Part shown: positions 17,162 through 25,535 of the stretch, in pieces
Layout of the letters: every line of letters starts with the position of its first letter
How positions within the stretch are numbered: position 1 is the first letter of the stretch
Source: CAZRIT01 sp964600225
Lineage (GTDB): Bacteria > Bacillota > Clostridia > Christensenellales > CAG-138
Assembly (NCBI GenBank): GCA_964600225.1
Contig: CAZRIT010000004.1
Span: 11,522 to 75,521 of the forward strand
DNA length: 64,000 nt
Direction of reading: 5' to 3'
Made by a program: the position numbers and the translations under genes
The notes under the pieces: generated by a model
Told to the model about the DNA's origin: nothing
Seen by the model: the letters and a program-made list of their open reading frames with translations, nothing else
Database searches by the model: none

Positions 17162-17193
17162 CCCGCACACGATAACGCTGTGCGGGTTTTTTT
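17162..17193 (+). terminator. Intrinsic terminator after gntR
   Basis: An 8-bp stem CCCGCACA / TGTGCGGG with a 9-nt loop, followed by seven Ts. A possible GTG start for the next gene lies inside the 3' arm. Confidence 0.88.
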
Positions 17194-17701
17194 ATGGAGT
17201 TTGTTAGGCGTCGGCGTATTCCTGCTGCTGCTGACGGTGCTGCCCATTCGGATACGGTTTCGGGCGGCGGCGACGGCGCAGGGCGGCCATGGCGAGATCA
17301 AAATACGGGTGCTGTGCATTCCGCTGAGCGCCTTTGTGCGGTTCCGATTGACGGACGGGCCGCTGGGCGGCGAGATCTTCCCGCCGTTCGGGCGCATGCG
17401 CACCATCAACTACGCCAGGCGGGAGGATCAGGAGGTGCCCGTATGGATCACCGCGCCTGTCAAGGAGGAATGGCGACAAAAGATCAGGGCGGAGTGGATC
17501 ATCGGCGTTGCGGGCGCGCCCGACCTGACGGCGCTTGTGACGGGCTTTTTTGCCACGCTTTCGGAGGGAGTTGTCAAAACGGTTGCTACGCCCGTTTTTA
17601 CGCAAAACGCGTTTCGGTTAAATCTGGAAGGGATAGTGCATATTCGCCTGGCAAATATTATCGGTGAAAAACTGCAACGTATGAGGAGAACAAAGCTTTG
17701 A
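17180..17701 (+). CDS. DUF2953 (YtfI-like) membrane-anchored protein
   Basis: The frame encodes one hydrophobic segment at the N-terminus (FLWSLLGVGVFLLLLTVLPI) followed by a soluble domain with the DUF2953 pattern and the motif VKTVATPVFTQNAF. The family typically precedes gerW/ytfJ, as here, where its stop overlaps the gerW start by 4 nt. The start is uncertain: GTG at 17180 sits inside the gntR terminator, TTG at 17201 has GGAG only 1 nt away. No good ribosome binding site suits either. The role is unknown; the context suggests sporulation. Confidence 0.62.
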   Translation: MRVFLWSLLGVGVFLLLLTVLPIRIRFRAAATAQGGHGEIKIRVLCIPLSAFVRFRLTDGPLGGEIFPPFGRMRTINYARREDQEVPVWITAPVKEEWRQKIRAEWIIGVAGAPDLTALVTGFFATLSEGVVKTVATPVFTQNAFRLNLEGIVHIRLANIIGEKLQRMRRTKL

Positions 17702-18135
17702 CACACCCGTTGGAAACCATGATTCAATCCGCCGTGGGCGAGCTGAAAAACCTGATTGACGCCAACACCATCATGGGGGAACCCATCCATCTGGCGTCGG
17801 GCACCATGGTGCTGCCCGTATCCAAGCTGTCGCTCGGGTTCGTCTCGGGCGGCGGGGAATACGGCACCAAAAATCCCGTCATCAAAAGCGGCTACTTGCT
17901 CGATAACGGCAACCGCGCCTACCCCATGGCGGGCACCATGACGGCGGGCATGGCGGTGACGCCTGTGGCGTTTCTGGCCGTGCAAAACGATGAGGTACGC
18001 ATATTGCATGTGTCCGATGTGGAGCCCACGGGCATGATTGCAAACCTGCTGCCGCCGATTTTGACTGAGCTCAAGGCGCTGCTGGTATCCGCGCGGCAAA
18101 AGGGACAAAAGTGCGAGCAAACGCAGCAGTCATGA
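17698..18135 (+). CDS. gerW: Sporulation protein GerW (YtfJ)
   Basis: A 145-residue protein of the GerW/YtfJ family, recognised by ETMIQSAVGELKNLIDANTI, GEPI and the glycine-rich LGFVSGGGEYG block. In Bacillus it is made in the forespore and is needed for germination with some nutrients. The start is TTG, 8 nt after GAGGAG, overlapping the DUF2953 stop. The stop overlaps the dacF ATG. The C-terminus is rich in Gln and Lys. Confidence 0.9.
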   Translation: MTHPLETMIQSAVGELKNLIDANTIMGEPIHLASGTMVLPVSKLSLGFVSGGGEYGTKNPVIKSGYLLDNGNRAYPMAGTMTAGMAVTPVAFLAVQNDEVRILHVSDVEPTGMIANLLPPILTELKALLVSARQKGQKCEQTQQS

Positions 18136-19253
18136 AACGCATCGTTGCGCTTGCGGCGGCGCTGCTGGCGCTGACGGGGCTGTTACCGCAGCGCGCGCAG
18201 GCGGATACGAAAACGCCGACCGTTTCGGCGGCGGGCATGGCGCTGTTTGAGGCGGAGAGCATGCGGCTGATCGCTGCCGACAACGCGCATCAAAAGGCTT
18301 ACATGGCCAGCACCACCAAGGTGATGACGGCGTTGATCGTGCTGGAAACGTGCGACGTGGACGCCGTGGTAAAGATTCCCGACGAGGCCATCGGCATGGA
18401 GGGCTCCAGCATCTACCTTGCGCGCGGGGAGACGATGTCCGTGCGGGATCTGCTGCACGGGCTGATGCTCACCAGCGGCAACGACGCGGCCGTGGCGCTG
18501 GCCATGCACGCGGCGGGGTCGGTACAGGCGTTTGCGGAACGCATGAACGCGCGGGCAAAGGAGATTGGCTGCCAAAACACGCATTTTGCCAACCCCAACG
18601 GCCTGCCCGACGAGGCGCACTATACCACCGCGTACGATCTGGGGCTGATTGCGGCCACCGCCATGCAAAACGAGGCTTTTTGCAATATTGTCGGCCAAAC
18701 GTACCACGAAACGGCCACGGGCGACAGGCCGCGCACGTTTAAGAACAAGAATAAGCTATTGTGGCAGTACGAGGGCGGCAACGGCGTGAAAACGGGGTTT
18801 ACCAAGGCGGCGGGACGCTGCCTGGTGTTTTCCGCGAAGCGCAACGGCATGACGCTGGTAGGGACGCTGCTCAACGCGCCCGATATGTGGAAGGATGCGG
18901 AAGCGCTGCTCAATTACGGGTTTGAGACGATCGAAAACAGGCTGCTGCTGGATTGCGAGGCGCCGCTGGCGACCATCGCGGTGACAGGCGGCGAAAAAAT
19001 GCATTTGCCTGTGGCGGCGCAACACGATATACTGTATCCGATGCTGACCGACGGCAGCGACGCCGTTTCCTGGGAAATGGTTTTGCCGCGGCAGGTCGCA
19101 GCGCCCGTTTCGGCGGGCGACGCGATCGGGTCTGTGACGCTGATCATCAACGGCGAAGCGGCCGATACGGCGCCGCTGATTGCAACGGAAAGCATTGCGT
19201 ACATGGGCCTTTCAGAATACTGGAAGCGCATCGTGGAACGGTTCATCGCCTGA
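18132..19253 (+). CDS. dacF: D-alanyl-D-alanine carboxypeptidase (DacF type)
   Basis: A 373-residue S11-family penicillin-binding protein. A signal peptide (about residues 1-24) is followed by the three active-site motifs: STTK near residue 61, SGN near 115 and KTG near 219. A C-terminal PBP5-like beta domain and a terminal amphipathic helix (SEYWKRIVERF) complete it. It trims the terminal D-Ala of peptidoglycan peptides; DacF acts on spore cortex. The ATG overlaps the gerW stop (ATGA); a GTG at 18111 is an alternative. spmA and spmB, often next in the order, are absent. Confidence 0.93.
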   Translation: MKRIVALAAALLALTGLLPQRAQADTKTPTVSAAGMALFEAESMRLIAADNAHQKAYMASTTKVMTALIVLETCDVDAVVKIPDEAIGMEGSSIYLARGETMSVRDLLHGLMLTSGNDAAVALAMHAAGSVQAFAERMNARAKEIGCQNTHFANPNGLPDEAHYTTAYDLGLIAATAMQNEAFCNIVGQTYHETATGDRPRTFKNKNKLLWQYEGGNGVKTGFTKAAGRCLVFSAKRNGMTLVGTLLNAPDMWKDAEALLNYGFETIENRLLLDCEAPLATIAVTGGEKMHLPVAAQHDILYPMLTDGSDAVSWEMVLPRQVAAPVSAGDAIGSVTLIINGEAADTAPLIATESIAYMGLSEYWKRIVERFIA

Positions 19254-19277
19254 CGGCGCGAAAGGGACGGGGGAAGT

Positions 19278-20009
19278 ATGGTAAGACTGCAAAAATATAT
19301 GGCGGATGCGGGGATTGCATCCAGGCGCGCCTGTGAGGAGCTGATCCTTGCGGGCCGCGTTGCCGTCAACGGGGCAACGGCAACGCTGGGCATGTCGGTC
19401 GGCGACGGTGATACGGTTTCCATGGACGGAAAGCCCGTTGAACGCGCGCAGGAGAAGGTGGCGGTCATCCTGTATAAGCCGCGCGGGGTGGTCAGCACCT
19501 CGTCCGATCCCGAGGGCAGAAAGACCGTGCAGGCGTTTGTGGACGATTTGCCGCAACGGCTGTACAACGTCGGCAGGCTTGATATTAACTCCGAGGGGCT
19601 GCTGCTGCTGACCAACGACGGGGATTTGGCCTATCGGCTGACGCACCCGAAGTTTCGGGTGGAAAAGACCTACTACGCCGTGTGCGACGGCGTGCTGACG
19701 CCCACGCAGAGCGCAAAGCTCATTAACGGCGTGCAACTGGAGGACGGCATGACCGCGCCCGCCAAGGTGCGCAACATCCGCAGCACGCAGACGGGCGGCA
19801 CCTCGTTTGAAATCACCATTCACGAGGGGCGCAACCGCCAGATTCGCCGCATGATCGAGGCGGTCGAGCACAGGACGCTGCGGCTGAGGCGCGAGCGGTT
19901 CGGGCCGCTGCTGCTGGGCGAGTTGAAGCCTGGTGAGCGGCGTGTGCTCAGCCGCAAGGAGCTTGCGGACCTGCACGCATGGCTGGATGCGGCCGAGAAG
20001 CGCCGATAA
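19278..20009 (+). CDS. rluB: 23S rRNA pseudouridine synthase, RluB/RsuA family
   Basis: A 243-residue protein with an N-terminal S4 RNA-binding domain (about residues 2-60, MVRLQKYMADAGIASRRACE) and a pseudouridine synthase domain with the catalytic aspartate in VGRLDINSEGLLLLTNDG near residue 100. The NRQIRRMIE block is the family's RNA-contact motif. Family members modify U2605 of 23S rRNA (RluB) or 16S U516 (RsuA); the sequence alone does not settle which, but RluB is usual in this position. A promoter for the rimP operon begins 8 nt after the stop. Confidence 0.92.
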   Translation: MVRLQKYMADAGIASRRACEELILAGRVAVNGATATLGMSVGDGDTVSMDGKPVERAQEKVAVILYKPRGVVSTSSDPEGRKTVQAFVDDLPQRLYNVGRLDINSEGLLLLTNDGDLAYRLTHPKFRVEKTYYAVCDGVLTPTQSAKLINGVQLEDGMTAPAKVRNIRSTQTGGTSFEITIHEGRNRQIRRMIEAVEHRTLRLRRERFGPLLLGELKPGERRVLSRKELADLHAWLDAAEKRR

Positions 20010-20016
20010 ATAGGGC

Positions 20017-20045
20017 TTGCATTCAAGTGCGATCGATGGTATACT
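20017..20045 (+). promoter_or_regulatory. Sigma-A promoter of the rimP-nusA-infB operon
   Basis: TTGCAT (20017-20022), a 17-nt spacer and TATACT (20040-20045), just after rluB. The predicted transcript starts about 20 nt before the leader hairpin. Confidence 0.72.
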
Positions 20046-20072
20046 GTTCGCGTTGGCGTTGTGAACGATTGA

Positions 20073-20105
20073 GAGAGAGTGGGAGACCCCCACTTTCTCG
20101 TTTTT
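20073..20105 (+). terminator. Leader hairpin/attenuator before rimP
   Basis: An 11-bp stem GAGAGAGTGGG / CCCACTTTCTC with one G-U pair and a 5-nt loop, followed by G and five Ts. It lies between the operon promoter and rimP. It looks like an intrinsic terminator within a leader, so it may attenuate the operon; NusA feedback would be a natural control, but that is inference. Confidence 0.75.
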
Positions 20106-20124
20106 AGGAGCTTGGAGGTTGGGA

Positions 20125-20577
20125 TTGAAGACAACGGAGCGCGTGGAAAGCATTGTCAAAGGCGCGATTGAACAGCTCGGCTATACGCTGTGCGATGTGG
20201 AATTTGCCAAGGAATACGGCAATTGGGTACTCACATTATTTATCGATCAGCCGGGCGGCGTCACCATCGATGATTGCGAAAAGGTCAGCAGGCTCGTCGA
20301 TCCCATCCTGGATGAAGCCGACCCGATCGAACAGGCATACTATCTATCGGTATCCTCGCTTGGGCTCGATCGTCCGCTCAAAAAGGATGCTGATTTTATG
20401 CGCAGCATCGGCGCAAAGGTTTCCGTGAAGCTCTATGCGCCGCAGGATGGCAAAAAGGAACTTTCGGGCAAGCTGGTTTCCTTCACCGCGGATGCGTTCC
20501 AGCTGGAAACCGCGGCGGGTACGACGGATATTTTACGCAAGGATGCGGCGCTGGTAAAGCCCGTCATCACGTTTTGA
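20125..20577 (+). CDS. rimP: Ribosome maturation factor RimP
   Basis: A 150-residue protein of the RimP family, which helps 30S subunit assembly. Family blocks are GYTLCDVEFAKEYGNWVL, FIDQPGGVTIDDCEKVSR and the YYLSVSSLGLDRPLK signature. The start is TTG at 20125, 6 nt after GGAGG; an in-frame TTG at 20119 touches the same Shine-Dalgarno and is less likely. First gene of the translation operon. Confidence 0.93.
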   Translation: MKTTERVESIVKGAIEQLGYTLCDVEFAKEYGNWVLTLFIDQPGGVTIDDCEKVSRLVDPILDEADPIEQAYYLSVSSLGLDRPLKKDADFMRSIGAKVSVKLYAPQDGKKELSGKLVSFTADAFQLETAAGTTDILRKDAALVKPVITF

Positions 20578-20602
20578 AAATGGTTAAGGAGCAGGAGAAA
20601 AG

Positions 20603-21742
20603 ATGAACACAGCGTTTATTGAAGCATTGAATGCGCTGGAAAAAGAGCGCGGCATCAGCAAGGAGATTCTCATCTCCGCCATCGAGGCAGCGCTGATTTC
20701 GGCGTACAAGCGCAATTACGGCACGTCGGCCAACGTGCGCGCGGAGGTCGATTCGGATACGGGCAACATCGCCATATTCGCCAGCAAGGCGGTTGTGGAA
20801 ACGGTTGAAAACCCGCACAACGAGATTTCGCTAGAGGACGCCAAGAAGGTCAACCCGCTGTATGAGGTGGGCGACGTGCTGGAGGAGGAGGTCAAAACGC
20901 GCGATTTCGGACGCATTGCCGCGCAGACCGCCAAGCAAATTGTCGTGCAGCGCATCCGTGAAGCCGAGCGCGGCGTCATCTACGAGGAGTATGTTGAAAA
21001 GGAAAACGAGGTGTTGACCGCCATCGTGCAGCGCGTGGAGAAGGGCAACGCCTATGTGGAGCTGGGCCGTACCGACGGGCTGCTTCCCTCCAACGAGATG
21101 ATCCCCGGCGAAACGTACGAGAATACCGACCGCATCAAGGTATATGTGCTGGAGGTGCGCAAGGATAACAAGGGCCCGCAGGTGCTGGTTTCGCGCACGC
21201 ATCCCGGCCTGGTCAAACGGCTGTTTGAGCTGGAGGTGCCCGAGATTCAAAACGGCGTGGTGCAGATCAAATCCATCGCGCGGGAAGCGGGCTTCCGCAC
21301 CAAGGTGGCCGTGTACAGCCTGGATATGCAGGTGGACGCCGTGGGCGCATGCGTGGGCCAGCGCGGCTCCCGCGTGGAACGCATCGTCAACGAGCTGCAC
21401 AACGAAAAGATCGACATCATCGAGTGGGATTCCGACTCGGCCGTCTATATCGCCAAGGCCCTGAGCCCCGCCAAGGTGCTCATGGTCTATATCAACGAAG
21501 AAGAGAAGGCCGCCAAGGTCATCGTCCCCGACAACCAGCTTTCCCTTGCCATCGGCAAGGAGGGGCAAAACGCCAGGCTTGCGGCCAAGCTCACGGGCTG
21601 GAAAATCGATATCAAGAACCAGACGCAGGCCGAGCAGGCCATGGAATCCATCTTCGACGACGGATTGGATGCGGATGCGGAAGAGGATATCGAATTGGAT
21701 ATCGTCGAGACGGACGTGGAAACGGACGAAAGCGAGGCGTAA
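20603..21742 (+). CDS. nusA: Transcription termination/antitermination factor NusA
   Basis: A 379-residue protein with the usual Firmicutes layout: N-terminal RNA polymerase-binding domain (FIEALNALEKERGISKEIL), S1 domain at about 130-200, then two KH domains (VGQRGSRVERIVNEL and AIGKEGQNARLAAKLTGWK). The short C-terminal tail is acidic, and the proteobacterial acidic repeats are lacking. NusA promotes pausing and intrinsic termination and binds nascent RNA. AGGAG lies 10 nt before the ATG. Confidence 0.97.
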   Translation: MNTAFIEALNALEKERGISKEILISAIEAALISAYKRNYGTSANVRAEVDSDTGNIAIFASKAVVETVENPHNEISLEDAKKVNPLYEVGDVLEEEVKTRDFGRIAAQTAKQIVVQRIREAERGVIYEEYVEKENEVLTAIVQRVEKGNAYVELGRTDGLLPSNEMIPGETYENTDRIKVYVLEVRKDNKGPQVLVSRTHPGLVKRLFELEVPEIQNGVVQIKSIAREAGFRTKVAVYSLDMQVDAVGACVGQRGSRVERIVNELHNEKIDIIEWDSDSAVYIAKALSPAKVLMVYINEEEKAAKVIVPDNQLSLAIGKEGQNARLAAKLTGWKIDIKNQTQAEQAMESIFDDGLDADAEEDIELDIVETDVETDESEA

Positions 21743-21745
21743 CGC

Positions 21746-22018
21746 TTGCCGAAAAAGATTCCCATGCGCATGTGCGTTGCATGCAGGCAGATGCGCCCCA
21801 AGAAGGAACTGGCGCGCGTGGTGCGCACGCCCGAGGGCGCGGTCGTGCTTGATAGAACGGGCCGTGCCAACGGCCGCGGCGCTTATCTTTGCCCGGATGC
21901 GTCCTGCGTGGAAAAGGCGGTCAAGATTCGGGCGATTGAGCGGGCGCTGGAGGTCAAGCTGGACGACGAAACGCTTGCGTCGCTGCGGGAGGCGATTCGC
22001 GATGGAAGCCAACAATAG
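21746..22018 (+). CDS. ylxR: YlxR family RNA-binding protein
   Basis: A 90-residue YlxR (DUF448) protein. RMCVACRQMRPKKEL contains the family's CxxC pair, and DRTGRANGRGAYLC is the second conserved block. It starts at TTG, 3 nt after nusA. In Bacillus YlxR is nucleoid-associated and affects transcription; the fold suggests RNA binding. It overlaps ylxQ by 17 nt. Confidence 0.9.
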   Translation: MPKKIPMRMCVACRQMRPKKELARVVRTPEGAVVLDRTGRANGRGAYLCPDASCVEKAVKIRAIERALEVKLDDETLASLREAIRDGSQQ

Positions 22019-22334
22019 GCTCAGAAGCGCAGTCGGCTTTGCCATGAAGGCGGGCAAACTGCAATCGGGCGGCTTCATCGTGGAAAAGCTTTTGCGCGCG
22101 GGCAAGGCCAGGCTGGTCATACTGGACGAAACGGTGTCCGAGAATACAATGGAACCGCTTTTGCGGCTGTGCGGCAACACGCACACGCCCTGGATACAGA
22201 TGCCCGAGATGGGCAATTGCATCGGGAAGCCCGACCGCATGACGGCGGTCGTAACAACACAGGATTTTGCGGATATGATCATCCGCGCGGCGGCTGATGG
22301 GACATTGGCTTCCGATAAGACGACGGGGGTTTAG
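22002..22334 (+). CDS. ylxQ: L7Ae-family RNA-binding protein (YlxQ)
   Basis: A 110-residue protein of the L7Ae/L30e/Gadd45 fold, with LRSAVGFAMKAGKLQSGGF typical of YlxQ. Family members bind kink-turn RNA. The ATG lies inside the end of ylxR in another frame, after GGGAGG, and the stop is 4 nt before infB. The order nusA-ylxR-ylxQ-infB is conserved in Firmicutes. Confidence 0.88.
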   Translation: MEANNRLRSAVGFAMKAGKLQSGGFIVEKLLRAGKARLVILDETVSENTMEPLLRLCGNTHTPWIQMPEMGNCIGKPDRMTAVVTTQDFADMIIRAAADGTLASDKTTGV

Positions 22335-22338
22335 CTGA

Positions 22339-25170
22339 ATGGCAAAGAGCAATCTAATGGAAACGGCAACGGAACTCAAGGAGGGCGTAGGCACGCTGCT
22401 CGATCGACTCGGGCGCTCGCAATCGCGCGTGACGGAGCTTTTGGATGCCGTAAAACAGGCCGAGCGGGGCATGTTGGAGAAGGAGGAGCTTGCGCGCCGC
22501 GCGCTTGCGGAACAGCAGCGCGCCGAACGGCTGCGCGAGATGCTCGCCTCCGACAAGGATTTGGCTGTGCATGTGGGCGGCGACGACGACGAGCATGAAT
22601 CGTTCGACATGCCCGAGGCAAAGGCCGAGCCTGCTCCCAAACAGGCCGAGCCCACCGCCGAAAAGCAGGCCGCGCCGAGCGAGCAGCCCGCAGCGTCCGC
22701 ATCGGCGCCCGCAGCGGAGCCTGTATCGGCGCCCGTTGCGGCAGCCGCCGAAGCGGAGCAGGCACAAAAGCCCGCGCCCGCTGCCGGGGCGCGCCCCGTT
22801 GTGCAGCAGCCTTCCGCGCAGCCGCAGCAGCCCAGGCCCCAACCCCGTCAGACGGCGGGCGGCTATCAGGCGCACCCCATCGACAATCGCCAGGGCGGCT
22901 ATCAGCAGCGTTCCGCAGGTCAGGGCGGGTATCAGCAGCGTCCCGCAGGTCAGGGCGGGTATCAGCAGCGTCCCGCAGGCCAGGGCGGCTATCAGCAGCG
23001 TCCCGCAGGTCAGGGCGGCTATCAGCAGCGTCCCGCGGGCCAGGGCGGTTATCAGCAGCGCCCCGCAGGGCAGGGCGGCTATCAACAGCGGCCTATGGGC
23101 CAGGGTGGATACCAACAGCGCCCTGCGGGTCAGGGTGGCTATCAGCAGCGGCCTATGGGTCAGGGCGGCTTCCAGCGGCCCGCCGCGGCCGCACCGACGA
23201 CTGCGGGCAAGGAGCGGGTCAGCAATTACGATCCGAACAAGAGCGCCTATACCCGCAACTATGAAGCAGAAAAACAACGCGCCAAGAACAAAAAAGCAAT
23301 GGCGCGCGAAGCTGCGCCGAGCGCAAGCAATTGGGATGACGATACCGTAAGCGGAGGCCGCAGACCCAAGCGCGGCAAACAGCAGATCATGCGCCGCCCG
23401 GAGCCGATCATCATCGAGAAGGCGGTGATTACCACGGAAACCATTACAGTCAAGGACCTGTCCGAAAAGATCGGCAAGCCCGCGGCGGAGATCATCAAAA
23501 AGCTCTTCCTGCTGGGCATTATGGCCACCATCAATCAGGAGATTGATTTTGACACCTGCGAACTGAGCGCATCCGAGTTTGGCATTCAGCTGGAGCTCAA
23601 GCTGGCCAAATCCTTTGAGGAAGTGCTGACCGATACGGCCGACGACGTCGATGCGCCCGAGCTGCTTGTGGATCGTTCGCCCGTGGTTACCATCATGGGC
23701 CACGTCGACCACGGCAAAACGTCGCTGCTCGACGCCATCCGCAACAGCAGCGTCACCGAGGGCGAGGCGGGCGGCATCACCCAGCACATCGGCGCGTACA
23801 CCGTGCAGTGCAAGGGCCGCACGATTACCTTTATCGATACACCGGGCCACGAGGCGTTTACCTCCATGCGTGCGCGCGGCGCACAGGTGACGGATATCGT
23901 CATCCTTGTTGTGGCCGCCGACGACGGCATCATGCCGCAGACCGTCGAGGCCATCAACCATGCCAAGGCCGCCAAGGTGCCCATCGTGGTTGCCATCAAC
24001 AAGATGGACCGCGAGCAGGCGGACCCCGACCGCGTCAAGCAGCAATTGACCGAGTACGAGCTGGTCGGCGAGGAATGGGGCGGCGAGACCATCATCGTGC
24101 CCGTATCCGCCAAGACCCGCATGGGCCTGGATAACCTGCTGGAGATGGTGCTGCTGCAGGCGGACATTCTGGAGCTCAAGGCCAACCCAAACCGCTCCGC
24201 CAAGGGCACCATCATTGAGGCCAAGCTCGACAAGGGCCGCGGCCCCATTGCGACGGTGCTGGTGCAAAACGGTACCCTGCACCGCGGCGATATGATCGTT
24301 GCGGGCACGGCATACGGGCGCGTGCGCGCCATGATGGACGACCGCGGGCGCATGGTCAATGCGGCGGGCCCGTCCATGCCTGTTGAGGTGCTTGGGTTTT
24401 CCGAGGTGCCCGACGCGGGCGACGTGCTCAACGTTGCGGAAGTGGATAAGCTCTCCCGTCAGGTGGCGGAGGAGCGGCGCGACAAGATCAAGGCCGAGCA
24501 GCTCAAAAACCGCTCCATGGTTTCGCTGGACGATCTGTTCAACCAGATGGCCGACGGCGACATCAAGGATCTTAACATCATCGTCAAGGCCGATGTGCAG
24601 GGCTCCGTGGAAGCCGTCAAGCAGGCGCTGGAGAAGCTCTCCAACGAGGAGGTGCGCGTCAAGTGCATCCATGGCGGGGTCGGCGCCATCACGGGCAGCG
24701 ATATCATGTTTGCGTCCGCATCCAACGCCATCGTCATCGGCTTCAACGTCCGTCCCGACGCCACCGCGCGGGCCGCGGCGGAGAAGGAGAGCGTGGATGT
24801 GCGCACCTACCGCATCATCTACAACGCCATCGAGGATGTGCAAAACGCCATGAAGGGCATGTTCAAGCCCGTGTTCAAAGAGACGGAGCTGGGCCGCGCC
24901 ACCGTGCGCGAAACCTTCAAGGTCTCGGGCGTGGGCACCATCGCGGGCTCCTATGTCAACGATGGCAAGATTACCCGCAGCGCGCAGATTCGCGTCGTGC
25001 GCGACGGCGTGGTGGTGCACGAGGGCAAGATTGCATCGCTCAAACGCTTTAAGGATGACGCCAAAGAGGTGCTGTCGGGCTTTGAGTGCGGTATCGGCAT
25101 CGATGGGTTTGACGACGTACGCCAGGGAGACGTGTTTGAAGCGTTCTTCATGGAGGAAGTAAAGAGGTAA
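22339..25170 (+). CDS. infB: Translation initiation factor IF-2 with tandem N-terminal repeat
   Basis: A 943-residue IF-2. The extended N-terminus holds a charged helical start, an Ala/Pro/Glu-rich section (about residues 95-180) and nine copies of GGYQQR(S/P)(A/M)GQ (about 186-275). The IF2_N segment follows near residue 370 (KDLSEKIGKPAAEIIKKLF). The G domain has GHVDHGKTS near 454, DTPGH near 500 and NKMD near 554. Domains II, III and the fMet-tRNA-binding C-terminus are complete. IF-2 brings initiator tRNA to the ribosome. The repeat is not part of the catalytic core. Confidence 0.97.
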   Translation: MAKSNLMETATELKEGVGTLLDRLGRSQSRVTELLDAVKQAERGMLEKEELARRALAEQQRAERLREMLASDKDLAVHVGGDDDEHESFDMPEAKAEPAPKQAEPTAEKQAAPSEQPAASASAPAAEPVSAPVAAAAEAEQAQKPAPAAGARPVVQQPSAQPQQPRPQPRQTAGGYQAHPIDNRQGGYQQRSAGQGGYQQRPAGQGGYQQRPAGQGGYQQRPAGQGGYQQRPAGQGGYQQRPAGQGGYQQRPMGQGGYQQRPAGQGGYQQRPMGQGGFQRPAAAAPTTAGKERVSNYDPNKSAYTRNYEAEKQRAKNKKAMAREAAPSASNWDDDTVSGGRRPKRGKQQIMRRPEPIIIEKAVITTETITVKDLSEKIGKPAAEIIKKLFLLGIMATINQEIDFDTCELSASEFGIQLELKLAKSFEEVLTDTADDVDAPELLVDRSPVVTIMGHVDHGKTSLLDAIRNSSVTEGEAGGITQHIGAYTVQCKGRTITFIDTPGHEAFTSMRARGAQVTDIVILVVAADDGIMPQTVEAINHAKAAKVPIVVAINKMDREQADPDRVKQQLTEYELVGEEWGGETIIVPVSAKTRMGLDNLLEMVLLQADILELKANPNRSAKGTIIEAKLDKGRGPIATVLVQNGTLHRGDMIVAGTAYGRVRAMMDDRGRMVNAAGPSMPVEVLGFSEVPDAGDVLNVAEVDKLSRQVAEERRDKIKAEQLKNRSMVSLDDLFNQMADGDIKDLNIIVKADVQGSVEAVKQALEKLSNEEVRVKCIHGGVGAITGSDIMFASASNAIVIGFNVRPDATARAAAEKESVDVRTYRIIYNAIEDVQNAMKGMFKPVFKETELGRATVRETFKVSGVGTIAGSYVNDGKITRSAQIRVVRDGVVVHEGKIASLKRFKDDAKEVLSGFECGIGIDGFDDVRQGDVFEAFFMEEVKR
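22891..23180 (+). repeat. 30-bp tandem repeat within infB
   Basis: Nine full 30-bp units plus a degenerate tenth, in frame, encoding GGYQQRPAGQ-type decapeptides. Units differ mainly at third codon positions and at the Ala/Met position, so they diverge by silent change while the peptide is kept. The array could expand or contract by slippage without breaking the frame. Confidence 0.95.
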
Positions 25171-25177
25171 CAGCAGT

Positions 25178-25534
25178 ATGTCTGCCATTCGTGAAAGCCG
25201 TATGAACGAGGAGGTTTTAAAAACCGTTAGCGAGATCATACGGGAGATGAAGGACCCGCGCATATCGGATATGACCACGCTGACAGGCTGCGAGGTTACC
25301 AACGACCTCAAATATGCCAAGCTGCGCGTATCGGTATACGACGAGGACGAGGCCAAGCGCAAAAAAACGGTCGATGCGCTCAACCATGCCGCGGGCTTTA
25401 TCGCGCATGAGGTGGGCGCGCGCATGCGCATCCGCGCGGTGCCGAGCATGAAGTTTGCTTTGGACGATTCCATCGCGTACAGCGTGCATATCGCCAAGAT
25501 TTTGGATGAACTGCATACCAAGGAGAGCGATTGA
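25178..25534 (+). CDS. rbfA: 30S ribosome-binding factor RbfA
   Basis: A 118-residue KH-like protein that binds the 5' helix region of 16S rRNA during 30S maturation. RMNEEVLKTVSEIIREMKDPRI-type sequence opens it, with the conserved AKLRVSVYDEDEAKRK strand and a C-terminal PSMKFALDDSI block. It starts 7 nt after infB. The ylxP gene that lies before rbfA in Bacillus is missing. Confidence 0.94.
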   Translation: MSAIRESRMNEEVLKTVSEIIREMKDPRISDMTTLTGCEVTNDLKYAKLRVSVYDEDEAKRKKTVDALNHAAGFIAHEVGARMRIRAVPSMKFALDDSIAYSVHIAKILDELHTKESD

Positions 25535-25535
25535 T

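Noticed and set aside
17194..17667. Protein starting at ATG 17194 in another frame
   Set aside because: The product is Arg/Ala/Gly-rich without a membrane segment or family match, while the overlapping frame encodes a credible DUF2953 protein that couples to gerW.
22891..23180. Regular 30-bp repeats suggesting a CRISPR array
   Set aside because: The units are directly adjacent with no unique spacers, keep the reading frame of infB and encode a decapeptide repeat.
22354..25521. A very long open frame (over 1000 codons) on the strand opposite infB
   Set aside because: It is a shadow of the GC-rich infB codons; it has no family signature and overlaps several certain genes. The same applies to other long antisense frames, for example opposite topA and pgpH.
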